The notes: generated by a model from the letters alone, not told the origin. A stretch of 14,170 nt of DNA from Porticoccaceae bacterium UBA1117 (GCA_002313335.1 DCBC01000173.1:10857-25026); one strand, 5' to 3'. Shown: positions 6,959 to 13,960, counted from the first letter of the stretch. A program made the numbers and translations.

Positions 6959-7969
6959 ATGAAAGCAAAGTTAGAATATATTTGGCTAGATGGTTATGCA
7001 CCGACCCAGAGCCTACGCAGCAAAACTCAGGTTCGTAGTAACTTTGGTGGGACCCTTGAAGAGTGTCCTGTATGGTCTTTTGACGGAAGTTCTACTGAGC
7101 AGGCAGAGGGAAATGCTTCAGATTGTTTGCTTAAACCCGTTGCGATTTACCCAGACCCCGATCGCAATAATGCGTATTTGGTAATGACTGAAGTTCTGAA
7201 TGCTGACGGTACTCCTCATGTAAGCAACGGCCGCGCGACGATCGATGATGATGATGATGATTTCTGGTTTGGGTTTGAGCAAGAGTACTTCTTGTGGGAT
7301 ATTGATACCAAGCTACCCCCTGGGTTTCCTCATGGCGGTTATCCTAGCCCCCAAGGACCTTACTATTGCTCCGTGGGTGCATCCAATGCCTTTGGGCGTG
7401 ACTGTGTTGAAGAACATATGGATATTTGTCTTGAAGCCGGCATCAATTTTGAAGGCATTAATGCGGAAGTGGCACCTGGGCAGTGGGAATTTCAATGCTT
7501 TGCAAAGGGCGCTAAATTAGCCGGGGACGAAATTTGGGTATCTCGTTATCTGTTAGAGAGAACTGGCGAAAAGTACGGCTTTGCCATCAATTACCATCCT
7601 AAGCCGTTTGGAGCTATGGATTGGAATGGTTCTGGGATGCATGCTAACTTCTCTAACAGTGCTATGCGTGATTTGGGTGACGAGGCTGTATTTACCAAAA
7701 TCTGTGAAGAGTTTGGCAAGAATATAGAGCGACACATCAGCGTTTATGGTGCAGAAAATGACCAGCGTTTGACCGGACTCCATGAAACTCAGTCAATCGA
7801 TGAGTTTAGCTTTGGCGTTTCTGATCGCGGCTCATCAATTCGGATCCCGATTGGAACTGTTGAAGACGGTTGGAAAGGACGCTTAGAAGATCGTAGAACA
7901 GCGTCTAACGCAGATCCTTACAAAGTGGCCGCGGCAATTATTAAAACGACCAAAGAAGCATTAGCCTAA
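6959..7969 (+). CDS. glnII: Glutamine synthetase type II (eukaryotic-type)
   Basis: ATP-dependent ligation of ammonia to glutamate in the cytoplasm, the entry point for nitrogen assimilation. The 336-aa chain is a GSII enzyme and far shorter than bacterial GSI (about 470 aa). Motifs in order: VWSFDGSST (38-46), FGFEQEY with metal-binding acids (104-110), NAEVAPGQWEFQ (168-179), NGSGMHANFS (223-232), RLTGLHET (270-277), RGSSIRIP (290-297) and LEDRRTASNADPY (309-321). The Tyr-containing adenylylation loop of GSI is absent. I chose ATG 6959 because GGAGA (6944-6948) lies ten bases before it and MKAKLEYIWLDGY matches the family start. An in-frame GTG at 6887 would add 24 residues without a ribosome site. 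A run of six Asp (96-101) is coded by six GAT triplets. Control appears to be by the sigma54 promoter and NtrC sites upstream, and a strong terminator follows. Confidence 0.96.
   Translation: MKAKLEYIWLDGYAPTQSLRSKTQVRSNFGGTLEECPVWSFDGSSTEQAEGNASDCLLKPVAIYPDPDRNNAYLVMTEVLNADGTPHVSNGRATIDDDDDDFWFGFEQEYFLWDIDTKLPPGFPHGGYPSPQGPYYCSVGASNAFGRDCVEEHMDICLEAGINFEGINAEVAPGQWEFQCFAKGAKLAGDEIWVSRYLLERTGEKYGFAINYHPKPFGAMDWNGSGMHANFSNSAMRDLGDEAVFTKICEEFGKNIERHISVYGAENDQRLTGLHETQSIDEFSFGVSDRGSSIRIPIGTVEDGWKGRLEDRRTASNADPYKVAAAIIKTTKEALA
7244..7261 (+). repeat. (GAT)6 triplet repeat inside glnII
   Basis: Six perfect GAT units encode Asp96-Asp101 just before the FWFGFEQEY metal-site strand. Gain or loss of a unit would keep the frame, so length could vary between strains. 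Confidence 0.9.
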
Positions 7970-7976
7970 GTCAGTT

Positions 7977-8009
7977 AACCCTGGAGATAATTGTGTCTCC
8001 AGGGTTTTT
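7977..8009 (+). terminator. Rho-independent terminator after glnII
   Basis: An 11-pair perfect stem (AACCCTGGAGA at 7977-7987 with its complement at 7996-8006), an eight-base loop and a T-run form a strong terminator eight bases after the glnII stop. It separates glnII from ntrBC, so the two are not one simple operon. Confidence 0.93.
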
Positions 8010-8140
8010 AGTGCCTTCACAAAGTCTGGTCTCATAGTCCCTAGCGAGGTCTAGAACTGCACCATACTTCCAAGATCCGCTCCCCTATCCTTTTTATATG
8101 TTCAACGTTTCACCGGCTTGTAGTGCGAAAATCGGCGCCA

Positions 8141-8157
8141 TGCACTATAATGGTGCG
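8141..8157. promoter_or_regulatory. NtrC binding site upstream of ntrB
   Basis: TGCACTATAATGGTGCG contains GCACTA-N3-TGGTGC, the same pattern as the two sites before glnII. It is centred about 113 bases before the start predicted from the ntrB sigma54 promoter. Confidence 0.8.
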
Positions 8158-8167
8158 CTGCACCATT
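8149..8167. repeat. Inverted repeat of overlapping NtrC half-sites
   Basis: AATGGTGC and GCACCATT flank a three-base centre (GCT). The left arm is shared with the NtrC site at 8141-8157, so three half-sites sit in alternating orientation within 27 bases. It may provide an extra weak NtrC contact or a hairpin. Confidence 0.6.
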
Positions 8168-8235
8168 CGCGTTTTACTTGTTGAGCCCAACAGGGGACTT
8201 TAAGCGTATTTTTGTAGCTAAAGTTCACCAATACT

Positions 8236-8251
8236 TGGCCTGCTTATTGCA
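8236..8251 (+). promoter_or_regulatory. Sigma54 promoter of ntrBC
   Basis: TGGCCTG-CTTA-TTGCA keeps the invariant GG (8237-8238) and GC (8249-8250) 12 bases apart and matches the -12 block fully; the -24 block has two mismatches. The start would be near 8262, about 53 bases before the ntrB ATG. With the NtrC palindrome upstream this suggests autoactivation. Confidence 0.75.
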
Positions 8252-8314
8252 GGTTAATAAATAGATATCGGATGTGCTGACGCACAACACTCTATAACGA
8301 CCCTTGATGAGATT

Positions 8315-9406
8315 ATGGATACAGAAAAACTTCATGGATTACTGTTAGATAATTTAAATGCAGCGGTATTGTTGCTTGATGAACAGTTATTGATAACGTA
8401 CGTGAATTCTGCTGCACAGTCACTCTTGCAGTTGGGAAGTTCTCGTTTGTTAGGGTCCGAAATGTGTAGTCTTTTTAATGATGCTGAGAGCTGTAAAAAA
8501 ACACTTGATGAAGCCCTAATTTCTGGGAATCCACACACGCGAAGGCATGAGCAACTGCGTATGCTAACTTTTAAGGATATCTCGCAGGTCGATTACACTG
8601 CAACCCCAATGGAGGTCTTCGGTAAGCACGCACTTTTGATGGAGATTCAGCCGATTGATAGGTTCATTAAAATTAATCGTGAAGAGGCTCTTCTTTCAGT
8701 GCATGACACCTCAAAGAGCCTGATTCGCGGTTTAGCGCACGAGATAAAAAATCCACTTGGCGGTATTCGTGGTGCTGCCCAGTTGCTTGAGCAGGAAATA
8801 ATAGAGCGAGGATTCGGTGATGAGCCTCGCGAATTTTGTCAGATAATCGCTACTGAAACTGACCGTCTACGCAATTTGGTTGATCGACTATTGGGGCCTA
8901 ACCAAATTCCGCAGTACGAACCAATAAATGTGCATGAGGTGACTGAGCATGTTGCCAGCCTATTACAGGCCGAAGTTCAAGGGTCTCTAACAATAACTAA
9001 AGATTATGACCCCAGCATTCCACTTTTAAGTGGAGATCGCTCTCAACTTATTCAGGCGGTCTTAAATGTGGCACGAAATGCCATGCAAGCGCTGCTGGAG
9101 TCCACTGGCGCTGAGCCTGAGATAATATTCAAGTCGCGCATTCAGCGTAGTTTTACTATTGCTGGAAAGCGCCATAGAGTGGTCTGCCGAATTGATATTA
9201 TTGATAATGGACCAGGTATTTTGGCAGATATAGAGGAGCAGATTTTCTTCCCGATGATTAGCGGGCGTATTGGCGGCTCTGGCTTGGGTTTAACCATTGC
9301 TCAGACCGCTATTAACGGGCACGAAGGCACTATCGAGTGTGAATCTGAACCTGGTAACACCACATTCTCAATTTATTTACCGATCAGAGATGCTTATGAA
9401 CAGTAA
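8315..9406 (+). CDS. ntrB: Nitrogen regulation sensor histidine kinase NtrB
   Basis: Cytoplasmic bifunctional kinase/phosphatase that phosphorylates NtrC under nitrogen limitation and is normally steered by PII protein. Its 363 aa have no membrane segment. An N-terminal PAS domain spans about residues 5-115, the dimerisation/phosphoacceptor helix RGLAHEIKNPLGGIRGAAQLL carries His142, and the ATPase domain shows the N box (NVARNAMQAL, 251-260), DNGPG (297-301) and GGSGLGL (320-326). The H-box sequence is that of NtrB rather than of a generic kinase. The ATG at 8315 has a modest GATGAG ribosome site. The end overlaps ntrC, so the two are cotranscribed and probably translationally coupled. A sigma54 promoter and an NtrC site precede it. 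No PII gene is in the window. Confidence 0.95.
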   Translation: MDTEKLHGLLLDNLNAAVLLLDEQLLITYVNSAAQSLLQLGSSRLLGSEMCSLFNDAESCKKTLDEALISGNPHTRRHEQLRMLTFKDISQVDYTATPMEVFGKHALLMEIQPIDRFIKINREEALLSVHDTSKSLIRGLAHEIKNPLGGIRGAAQLLEQEIIERGFGDEPREFCQIIATETDRLRNLVDRLLGPNQIPQYEPINVHEVTEHVASLLQAEVQGSLTITKDYDPSIPLLSGDRSQLIQAVLNVARNAMQALLESTGAEPEIIFKSRIQRSFTIAGKRHRVVCRIDIIDNGPGILADIEEQIFFPMISGRIGGSGLGLTIAQTAINGHEGTIECESEPGNTTFSIYLPIRDAYEQ

Positions 9407-10814
9407 CGCAGAAGTTTGGATTGCTGAAGATGACCGCTCCTTAAGATGGGTCATGGAAAAAGCATTGAGCAGAAACGAAATGGTAGTCCGTAGCTTCGAG
9501 GATGGAGAGCAATTGCTATCGGCATTACGATTATCCTCGCCAGAAATTATTATTTCTGACATACGCATGCCGGGTATTGATGGGCTGGAGATGCTTAAAC
9601 AGATTCATATTAGCCATCCAGATATTCCGGTGATTATAACCACCGCTCATTCAGATTTAGACAGTGCGGTAGCCGCTTATCAGGGTGGTGCGTTTGAATA
9701 TTTGCCTAAGCCTTTTGATCTGGATGAATTAGTGGATGTTGCGCGACGCGCGACGTCATTTTCGCACGAACAAAAATCAAACTCGGAAATGCCCCAGCCC
9801 GCGGCTGTAGTTCAGGAGATTATTGGCGAAGCTCCCGCCATGCAAGAGGTATTTAGAGCTATAGGTCGTCTATCTAATTCCAATATTACCGTGTTAATTA
9901 ACGGAGAATCGGGTACAGGCAAAGAGTTGGTTGCTCAGGCTCTGCATAAGCATAGCCCCCGCAAGAAGGCTAAATTTATTGCTCTTAATATGGCGGCTAT
10001 TCCTCGAGATCTAATAGAATCAGAGCTTTTTGGGCATGAAAAAGGCTCCTTTACAGGTGCTTCTCAGCGGCGTGAGGGGCGCTTTGAACAGGCTGATGGG
10101 GGGACTTTGTTTTTGGATGAGATCGGCGATATGCCAGGAGAGGCTCAGACTCGATTGTTGCGGATCTTGGCCGATGGCGAATTCTATCGAGTGGGAGGCC
10201 AAACTGCGATAAAAGTTGATGTGCGTATCATTGCAGCGACACATCAGAATTTAGAAGAATTAGTTTCTGAAAATCGGTTTCGTGAAGATCTCTTTCATCG
10301 CTTAAACGTCATTAGAGTCCATTTACCACGACTTACGGATCGTAGAGAAGACATTCCTCAGCTAATGGAGCACTTCTTCCTACGAGCGGCAAGAGAGCTG
10401 GAGATGGAGCCCAAGATTCTGTCTCAAGAAGCGCAAGATTTTTTATTCAACATGCCTTGGCCGGGCAATGTCAGGCAGTTAGAGAACATTTGTCGATGGT
10501 TGACCGTTATGGCAGCTGGGCGAGAGATCCTTTTATCTGATCTGCCGCCGGAACTAAAAGCTGAGTCGGTAGGTCGAGACTACAGCAACAAAAGTAGCTG
10601 GCAGAAAATGCTCAGACACTGGAGTGAAACAGCGCTAAAGAATGGAAAGAAAAACATACTGGATGACGCTATCCCTGAATTTGAGCGCGCCATGATTGAG
10701 ACTGCGTTGGCCCACACTGGGGGTCGGAAAAAAGACGCGGCACTTCTGCTAGGCTGGGGGCGAAACACTTTGACACGCAAGTTGCAGGAATATGGTATCG
10801 AGGATGGAAGCTAG
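9396..10814 (+). CDS. ntrC: Nitrogen regulation response regulator NtrC
   Basis: Sigma54-dependent activator of nitrogen genes, 472 aa (E. coli 469). The receiver domain has the acidic pocket E11-D12-D13, phospho-acceptor Asp55 (IIISDIRMPG) and Lys105. The AAA+ domain has Walker A GESGTGKE (170-177), the sigma54-contact loop GSFTGA (217-222; usually GAFTGA) and Walker B TLFLDE (237-242). The C-terminus carries a Fis-type helix-turn-helix (GGRKKDAALLLGWGRNTLTRKL). I chose ATG 9396 because AGAG lies six bases before it; ATG 9390 would add two residues and has no room for a ribosome site. The start overlaps ntrB by 11 bases. The palindromes before glnII and ntrB are its predicted targets. Confidence 0.95.
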   Translation: MNSNAEVWIAEDDRSLRWVMEKALSRNEMVVRSFEDGEQLLSALRLSSPEIIISDIRMPGIDGLEMLKQIHISHPDIPVIITTAHSDLDSAVAAYQGGAFEYLPKPFDLDELVDVARRATSFSHEQKSNSEMPQPAAVVQEIIGEAPAMQEVFRAIGRLSNSNITVLINGESGTGKELVAQALHKHSPRKKAKFIALNMAAIPRDLIESELFGHEKGSFTGASQRREGRFEQADGGTLFLDEIGDMPGEAQTRLLRILADGEFYRVGGQTAIKVDVRIIAATHQNLEELVSENRFREDLFHRLNVIRVHLPRLTDRREDIPQLMEHFFLRAARELEMEPKILSQEAQDFLFNMPWPGNVRQLENICRWLTVMAAGREILLSDLPPELKAESVGRDYSNKSSWQKMLRHWSETALKNGKKNILDDAIPEFERAMIETALAHTGGRKKDAALLLGWGRNTLTRKLQEYGIEDGS

Positions 10815-10834
10815 TCGCCACGCTGGTCATTAAC

Positions 10835-10858
10835 CCCGCGATGTCATGCGGGATTTTA
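10835..10858. terminator. Terminator between convergent ntrC and secB
   Basis: CCCGC (10835-10839) and GCGGG (10848-10852) form a GC-rich stem with an eight-base loop, followed by ATTTTA on the plus strand, 20 bases after the ntrC stop. It best terminates ntrBC; on the minus strand, after secB, the T-run is weak. Confidence 0.65.
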
Positions 10859-10878
10859 TTATTGAGAGAGCGTCAGAT

Positions 10879-11400
10879 CTAATGCGTTGTATCTTCGTTT
10901 TTCGCTTCCTCGGCAGCCTTAGCTTCAGCCTGCTGCATAGCGGAAGCGAATAATGCATCAAAGTTAATGGGTGGCAGCATTAGCGCGGGAAATGATCCTT
11001 TGGTTAATGTGTTGTCAATCACTTCTCTTGCGTAAGGGAACAGCATACTTGGGCATGTCGTATTAATAACATGAGTCAACTGCTGCGGTTCCAAGCCTTT
11101 GATAGTGAAAAGCCCCGCTTGCTGTACCTCGATAAGATAAATAGTTTCCTCGCCATCAGTTACGGTGATCGTGAGTCTTAGAGCAACCTCATAAACATCA
11201 TCTGCAATCTTGGTGCTTTGCGTGTTGAGATCTTGATTGACCTTGGGCTGCCACTGCTTTTGAAAGGCCACGGCACCCATAGGTGTTTCAAAAGAAAGAT
11301 CTTTCAAATAAATTCTCTGAACAGCAAATGCTGGACCAGTTTCTTGCGTTTCTGTCGCTTGTGTTGCCGCAGTAGTGTCGTTAGTCGTTTCGTCAGTCAT
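10879..11400 (-). CDS. secB: Protein-export chaperone SecB
   Basis: Homotetrameric cytoplasmic chaperone that keeps precursor proteins unfolded and hands them to SecA for export. At 173 aa it is somewhat longer than the E. coli protein (155). The extra length is a Thr/Glu-rich N-terminal tail (residues 1-21) before the conserved core [16 protein letters not shown] and an acidic, Ala-rich C-terminus. Core signatures are [15 protein letters not shown], and [17 protein letters not shown] near the end. The start ATG (11398-11400) has AAGGG eight bases upstream. It is the last gene of a minus-strand cluster with grxC (65 bases upstream) and the rhodanese gene, the order I recall for Pseudomonas. 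A TATAAT at 11443-11448 could provide its own promoter. Confidence 0.96.
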   Translation of the reverse strand: MTDETTNDTTAATQATETQETGPAFAVQRIYLKDLSFETPMGAVAFQKQWQPKVNQDLNTQSTKIADDVYEVALRLTITVTDGEETIYLIEVQQAGLFTIKGLEPQQLTHVINTTCPSMLFPYAREVIDNTLTKGSFPALMLPPINFDALFASAMQQAEAKAAEEAKNEDTTH

Positions 11401-11442
11401 TTATATCACCCTTAAAATTAAAGTTCAGCACTTCGGCTATTT

Positions 11443-11448
11443 ATTATA
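11443..11448 (-). promoter_or_regulatory. Possible -10 element for secB
   Basis: TATAAT on the minus strand lies 42 bases before the secB start. The best -35 candidate (TTGAGT, inside the end of grxC) is only 15 bases away, shorter than ideal, so this is a weak call. Confidence 0.28.
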
Positions 11449-11465
11449 TATGGCACCAGTTTTAC

Positions 11466-11729
11466 TCAATTCAACCCCGGGTTCAGAAGAAGATCTAATT
11501 CACCATTAGCATCAAGTTCCTGAAGTTCAGAGAAACCGCCAACATGGGTCTCTCCGATCCATATCTGGGGAACGGTACGCTGGCCGCTTTTGGTTATGAT
11601 ATCGGCTCTAAGAGCGTGATCATGATCAACCGATATTTCTTCGTACGGGATGCTTTTTACGGACAGCAGGTTTTTCGCTGCAGTACAAAACGGGCAGAAT
11701 CGAATTCCATAGAGTAGTACTTGAGGCAT
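11466..11729 (-). CDS. grxC: Glutaredoxin 3
   Basis: Small thiol-disulfide oxidoreductase that uses glutathione to reduce protein disulfides and mixed disulfides. It is 87 aa from the chosen start, close to E. coli Grx3 (83). Active site CPFC is at residues 12-15 (E. coli has CPYC), the cis-Pro loop TVP at 52-54 and the glutathione-binding GGFSEL at 64-69. The start ATG at 11727-11729 follows a strong AAGGAGG (11734-11740); an in-frame ATG further upstream (11784-11786) would add 19 residues overlapping the rhodanese gene and is unlikely. It sits 34 bases after that gene and 65 bases before secB on the same strand, so an operon is likely. Confidence 0.95.
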   Translation of the reverse strand: MPQVLLYGIRFCPFCTAAKNLLSVKSIPYEEISVDHDHALRADIITKSGQRTVPQIWIGETHVGGFSELQELDANGELDLLLNPGLN

Positions 11730-11763
11730 CAAACCTCCTTTTCTAGAGTAGTTGTGTTGATGG

Positions 11764-12183
11764 TTAGCTTTTTTGACCTTGAACAACCGGCATATTTTGC
11801 TGTTGCCATTCGCTCATGCCTCCGCTGAGGCGACGGACATTATAATTGTCTTTTGTAAGCATCTTTCCAGTTGAGCCCGCGTGTTGACCCATTTGATCAA
11901 CAAGTACAATCAGTTTTTCACGATGCTTTTCAAGTTCGCTAATGCGCGTTGCCGCTTTAGTGTGAGGAATGTTGATTGCACCATGAATATGTCCGGCTTG
12001 AAAGTCTGCCGTGGCACGAACATCTACCAGAACCGCTGTATCGGCATTCATTAAGGAAACGACTTCAGCAGTGGCTATCGGTTTTCCACCCTTGGTACGC
12101 TCGGTAAACATAAATAGATAAAGTAAAACTAGAAATGTACTGAGTAACAACCATTGCTCACTTGCAAAAATGAAAATATCCAC
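11764..12183 (-). CDS. Membrane-anchored rhodanese-like protein lacking the catalytic Cys
   Basis: A 139-aa YibN-type protein: one N-terminal membrane segment (about residues 11-28) and a cytoplasmic rhodanese domain with VLVDVRATADFQAGHIHGAINIPH (51-74) and the C-terminal RRLSGGMSEWQQQNMPV. At the active loop, where rhodaneses carry Cys, the sequence reads LVDQMGQHAG with Asp96. Sulfur transfer by the usual persulfide is therefore not expected; a binding or scaffold role is possible. The start is GTG (12181-12183) with AAGGA nine bases upstream. It leads the rhodanese-grxC-secB cluster, which as I recall is conserved in Pseudomonas. Its substrate is unknown. Confidence 0.88.
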   Translation of the reverse strand: MDIFIFASEQWLLLSTFLVLLYLFMFTERTKGGKPIATAEVVSLMNADTAVLVDVRATADFQAGHIHGAINIPHTKAATRISELEKHREKLIVLVDQMGQHAGSTGKMLTKDNYNVRRLSGGMSEWQQQNMPVVQGQKS

Positions 12184-12282
12184 GTTTATTTATCCTTCGA
12201 TTCAAAATAATGTTGCTTACTGGAGTATTGCGGGCTGAAGTATACACATGAATGTTTGTGTTAGGAATTGTCTAAACGCAGA

Positions 12283-13101
12283 TCAACTCCAGCGGTCCCA
12301 TACGGGGTTACATGTCTCCGGAAGGTTACTGATGAGCCCCAGTGCTGCCCACTTTTTATCTGGAGAATGAAAGTCCGAACCACATGACGCCAGTAGGTCA
12401 AACTGACTGCACAGTTTAGCAAGATCTCGGGTCACTGATGGAATCTGTAGTCCCGAGACTACCTCCATCGCCTCACCTCCAGCGTCCTTGAAGTCGCTAA
12501 TCAGTTCGGTCAGTTTAGTGCGAGTCATTTTGTATTTACTAGGATGAGCCAGCACAGCGACCCCCCCTGCTTGTCTAATCCATTGCACAGCTGTATCGAT
12601 ATCCGGCCAATGTTCCTTGATATCGCCAACCTTGCCTGCGCCTAAATATTTCTTAAAGGCTTCATTGGCGTTTTTTACCGCACCAATTGCAATTAAGTGC
12701 TCTGCAAAATGTGGCCGTCCAATCTGATTGTGTGCAAAACGTTGGGCCCCCTCTAGGCAGTTGTCAAAACCTAATCGACCAAGACGATTGGAGATTTCCT
12801 GCGCTCGTTGCGCCCGTACTTTTGATTGCTGATTAACAGCTGACACCATAGCTTCATTGGAGAGGTCAATATTTAAGCCGACAATGTGAATACCCTGCTT
12901 ACGCCATCGACTTGACAGCTCTATGCCAGGAATCAGTTTCAAGCCAGAAGGCACAGCTGTAGTGTGAGCATAGGCGTCCAAGGTATCATGATCAGTAATT
13001 GAGAGCATATCTACGCCGCGTTCAATCGCAAGATCGATCAACTCATTGGGCGTTAATACACCATCAGACATGTTGGTATGACAGTGAAGATCAATAATCA
13101 T
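12283..13101 (-). CDS. PHP-domain phosphoesterase, TrpH/YciV (RNase AM) type
   Basis: A 272-aa polymerase-and-histidinol-phosphatase (PHP) domain enzyme with a trinuclear metal site. Metal-binding motifs: HCH (His6, His8) with Asp13, ITDHD (Asp37, His38), GIELSS (Glu61), HIVGLN (His72), LAHPSKY (His186) and GSDFHSP (Asp243, His245). The E. coli homologue YciV (TrpH) is a 5'-3' exoribonuclease that matures 5' ends of rRNA and also degrades 3',5'-bisphosphonucleotides; the same role is inferred here from family membership. The start ATG at 13099-13101 has AAGG about seven bases upstream. It is divergent from sprT across 62 bases and lies about 100 bases upstream of the rhodanese-grxC-secB cluster on the same strand. 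The expected yciO neighbour is absent. Confidence 0.88.
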   Translation of the reverse strand: MIIDLHCHTNMSDGVLTPNELIDLAIERGVDMLSITDHDTLDAYAHTTAVPSGLKLIPGIELSSRWRKQGIHIVGLNIDLSNEAMVSAVNQQSKVRAQRAQEISNRLGRLGFDNCLEGAQRFAHNQIGRPHFAEHLIAIGAVKNANEAFKKYLGAGKVGDIKEHWPDIDTAVQWIRQAGGVAVLAHPSKYKMTRTKLTELISDFKDAGGEAMEVVSGLQIPSVTRDLAKLCSQFDLLASCGSDFHSPDKKWAALGLISNLPETCNPVWDRWS

Positions 13102-13151
13102 AAATAGCCTTCATAAACGCAATTTCCGATTGTACCAGTATAAACTGCCAC

Positions 13152-13157
13152 TATAAT
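13152..13157 (+). promoter_or_regulatory. Putative -10 element of sprT
   Basis: A perfect TATAAT ends six bases before the sprT ATG, so a start at the usual distance would fall on the A of the ATG (leaderless mRNA). The -35 (TTGTAC, 13130-13135, spacer 16) matches at three of six positions. Confidence 0.45.
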
Positions 13158-13163
13158 TGCTTT

Positions 13164-13700
13164 ATGACAGACATAGATATCATTAAACCAGTATCAGATC
13201 GCCAGCGACTGCAAATTACTCAAGCAACTAATGATTGCGTTGAGCGAGCAGGCATTATTTTTAATCGAAAATTCGCTGAAGTACCTGTGGCTTATGACTT
13301 GCAGGGTAAGTGTGCTGGCATGTATCAGGTTAGGGGTGTTCAGCGACGTATCCGCTACAACCCATGGATATTTGCTAAGTATTTTGAAGAGAGTTTCGCA
13401 AATACTATTGTTCATGAGGTGGCACACTATGTGGTCGATTGTATTTGGGGGATTCGACGAGTAAAGCCACACGGATCAGAGTGGAGGGAGATAATGGTCG
13501 CTATGGGCGCGGAACCTCATGCCACCGGAAGCTATGATCTTGCAGGAATTCCAACCCGTCAATACAAGCGATATGAGTACAAATGTGATTGCCGGACTCA
13601 TCAGCTCACCATTTTACGGCATCGGAAAATAATTGAGCGTGGCGCCAGTTATCGTTGTCAATCTTGCCGCAGTGCTTTGGTGCAGGACGTCTTCGGGTGA
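13164..13700 (+). CDS. sprT: SprT-family zinc metalloprotease-like protein
   Basis: A 178-aa SprT-like protein related to the eukaryotic DNA-protein-crosslink protease Spartan; the bacterial substrate is unknown. The zinc protease motif HEVAH (84-88) and third ligand His103 (KPHGSEWREIM) are intact, and a C-terminal zinc ribbon has Cys141, Cys143, Cys165 and Cys168 (YKCDC and YRCQSC), as in E. coli SprT. The start ATG at 13164 has no Shine-Dalgarno and sits directly after a TATAAT box. The next start that would keep the motif region lies well inside the domain, so 13164 is retained. The stop TGA overlaps the GIY-YIG gene in GTGA, so the two form a coupled pair. Confidence 0.9.
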   Translation: MTDIDIIKPVSDRQRLQITQATNDCVERAGIIFNRKFAEVPVAYDLQGKCAGMYQVRGVQRRIRYNPWIFAKYFEESFANTIVHEVAHYVVDCIWGIRRVKPHGSEWREIMVAMGAEPHATGSYDLAGIPTRQYKRYEYKCDCRTHQLTILRHRKIIERGASYRCQSCRSALVQDVFG

Positions 13701-13957
13701 TTGATGCGCCATGGTATGTCTATATCATCCGGGCAAGTGACCATACTTTGTATACCGGAATAACCACAGATCTAAAGCGGCGATTAACTGAGCATCAGAC
13801 CGGAAAAGCGGGGGCTAAGTATTTTCGCGGTCGTACCGCTGTTGAGATGGTGTTCACGGAGCCCAGTAATACGCGCAGTAGTGCCAGTAAGCGTGAGGCT
13901 GAGATTAAAAAGCTTACTAGGGGTGAGAAGCTTAGACTAATTGCTAAAAGCAACTAA
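13697..13957 (+). CDS. GIY-YIG domain protein, YhbQ type (UPF0213)
   Basis: An 86-aa single-domain GIY-YIG protein of the YhbQ group. The domain shows WYVYIIR (6-12), LYTGITTDLKRRLTEHQTGKAGAKYF (18-43) with the YIG-like YTG, Arg28/Arg29 and His33, and the acidic Glu69 in KREAEIKKLT. Some YhbQ-type proteins are reported to have nuclease activity, but their cellular role is not settled. I chose the GTG at 13697 because it overlaps the sprT stop as GTGA, has AGGA about nine bases upstream and starts right at the domain; a TTG at 13655 would add 14 residues from inside sprT. The stop codon TAA is part of an 11-base repeat that begins the AT-rich tract downstream. It probably depends on sprT translation. 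Confidence 0.9.
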   Translation: MIDAPWYVYIIRASDHTLYTGITTDLKRRLTEHQTGKAGAKYFRGRTAVEMVFTEPSNTRSSASKREAEIKKLTRGEKLRLIAKSN

Positions 13958-13960
13958 ATG

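Noticed and set aside
9297..9395. Upstream extension of ntrC inside ntrB
   Set aside because: It is the out-of-frame shadow of the NtrB ATPase domain; the receiver domain starts right after ATG 9396.
11451..11456. NtrC half-site (GCACCA) near secB
   Set aside because: No partner half-site lies at the N3 distance; a single hexamer is expected by chance.
13941..13953. Hairpin TTGCT/AGCAA at the end of the GIY-YIG gene
   Set aside because: It is a five-pair stem with a three-base loop inside the coding region and no T-run, so it is unlikely to terminate transcription.
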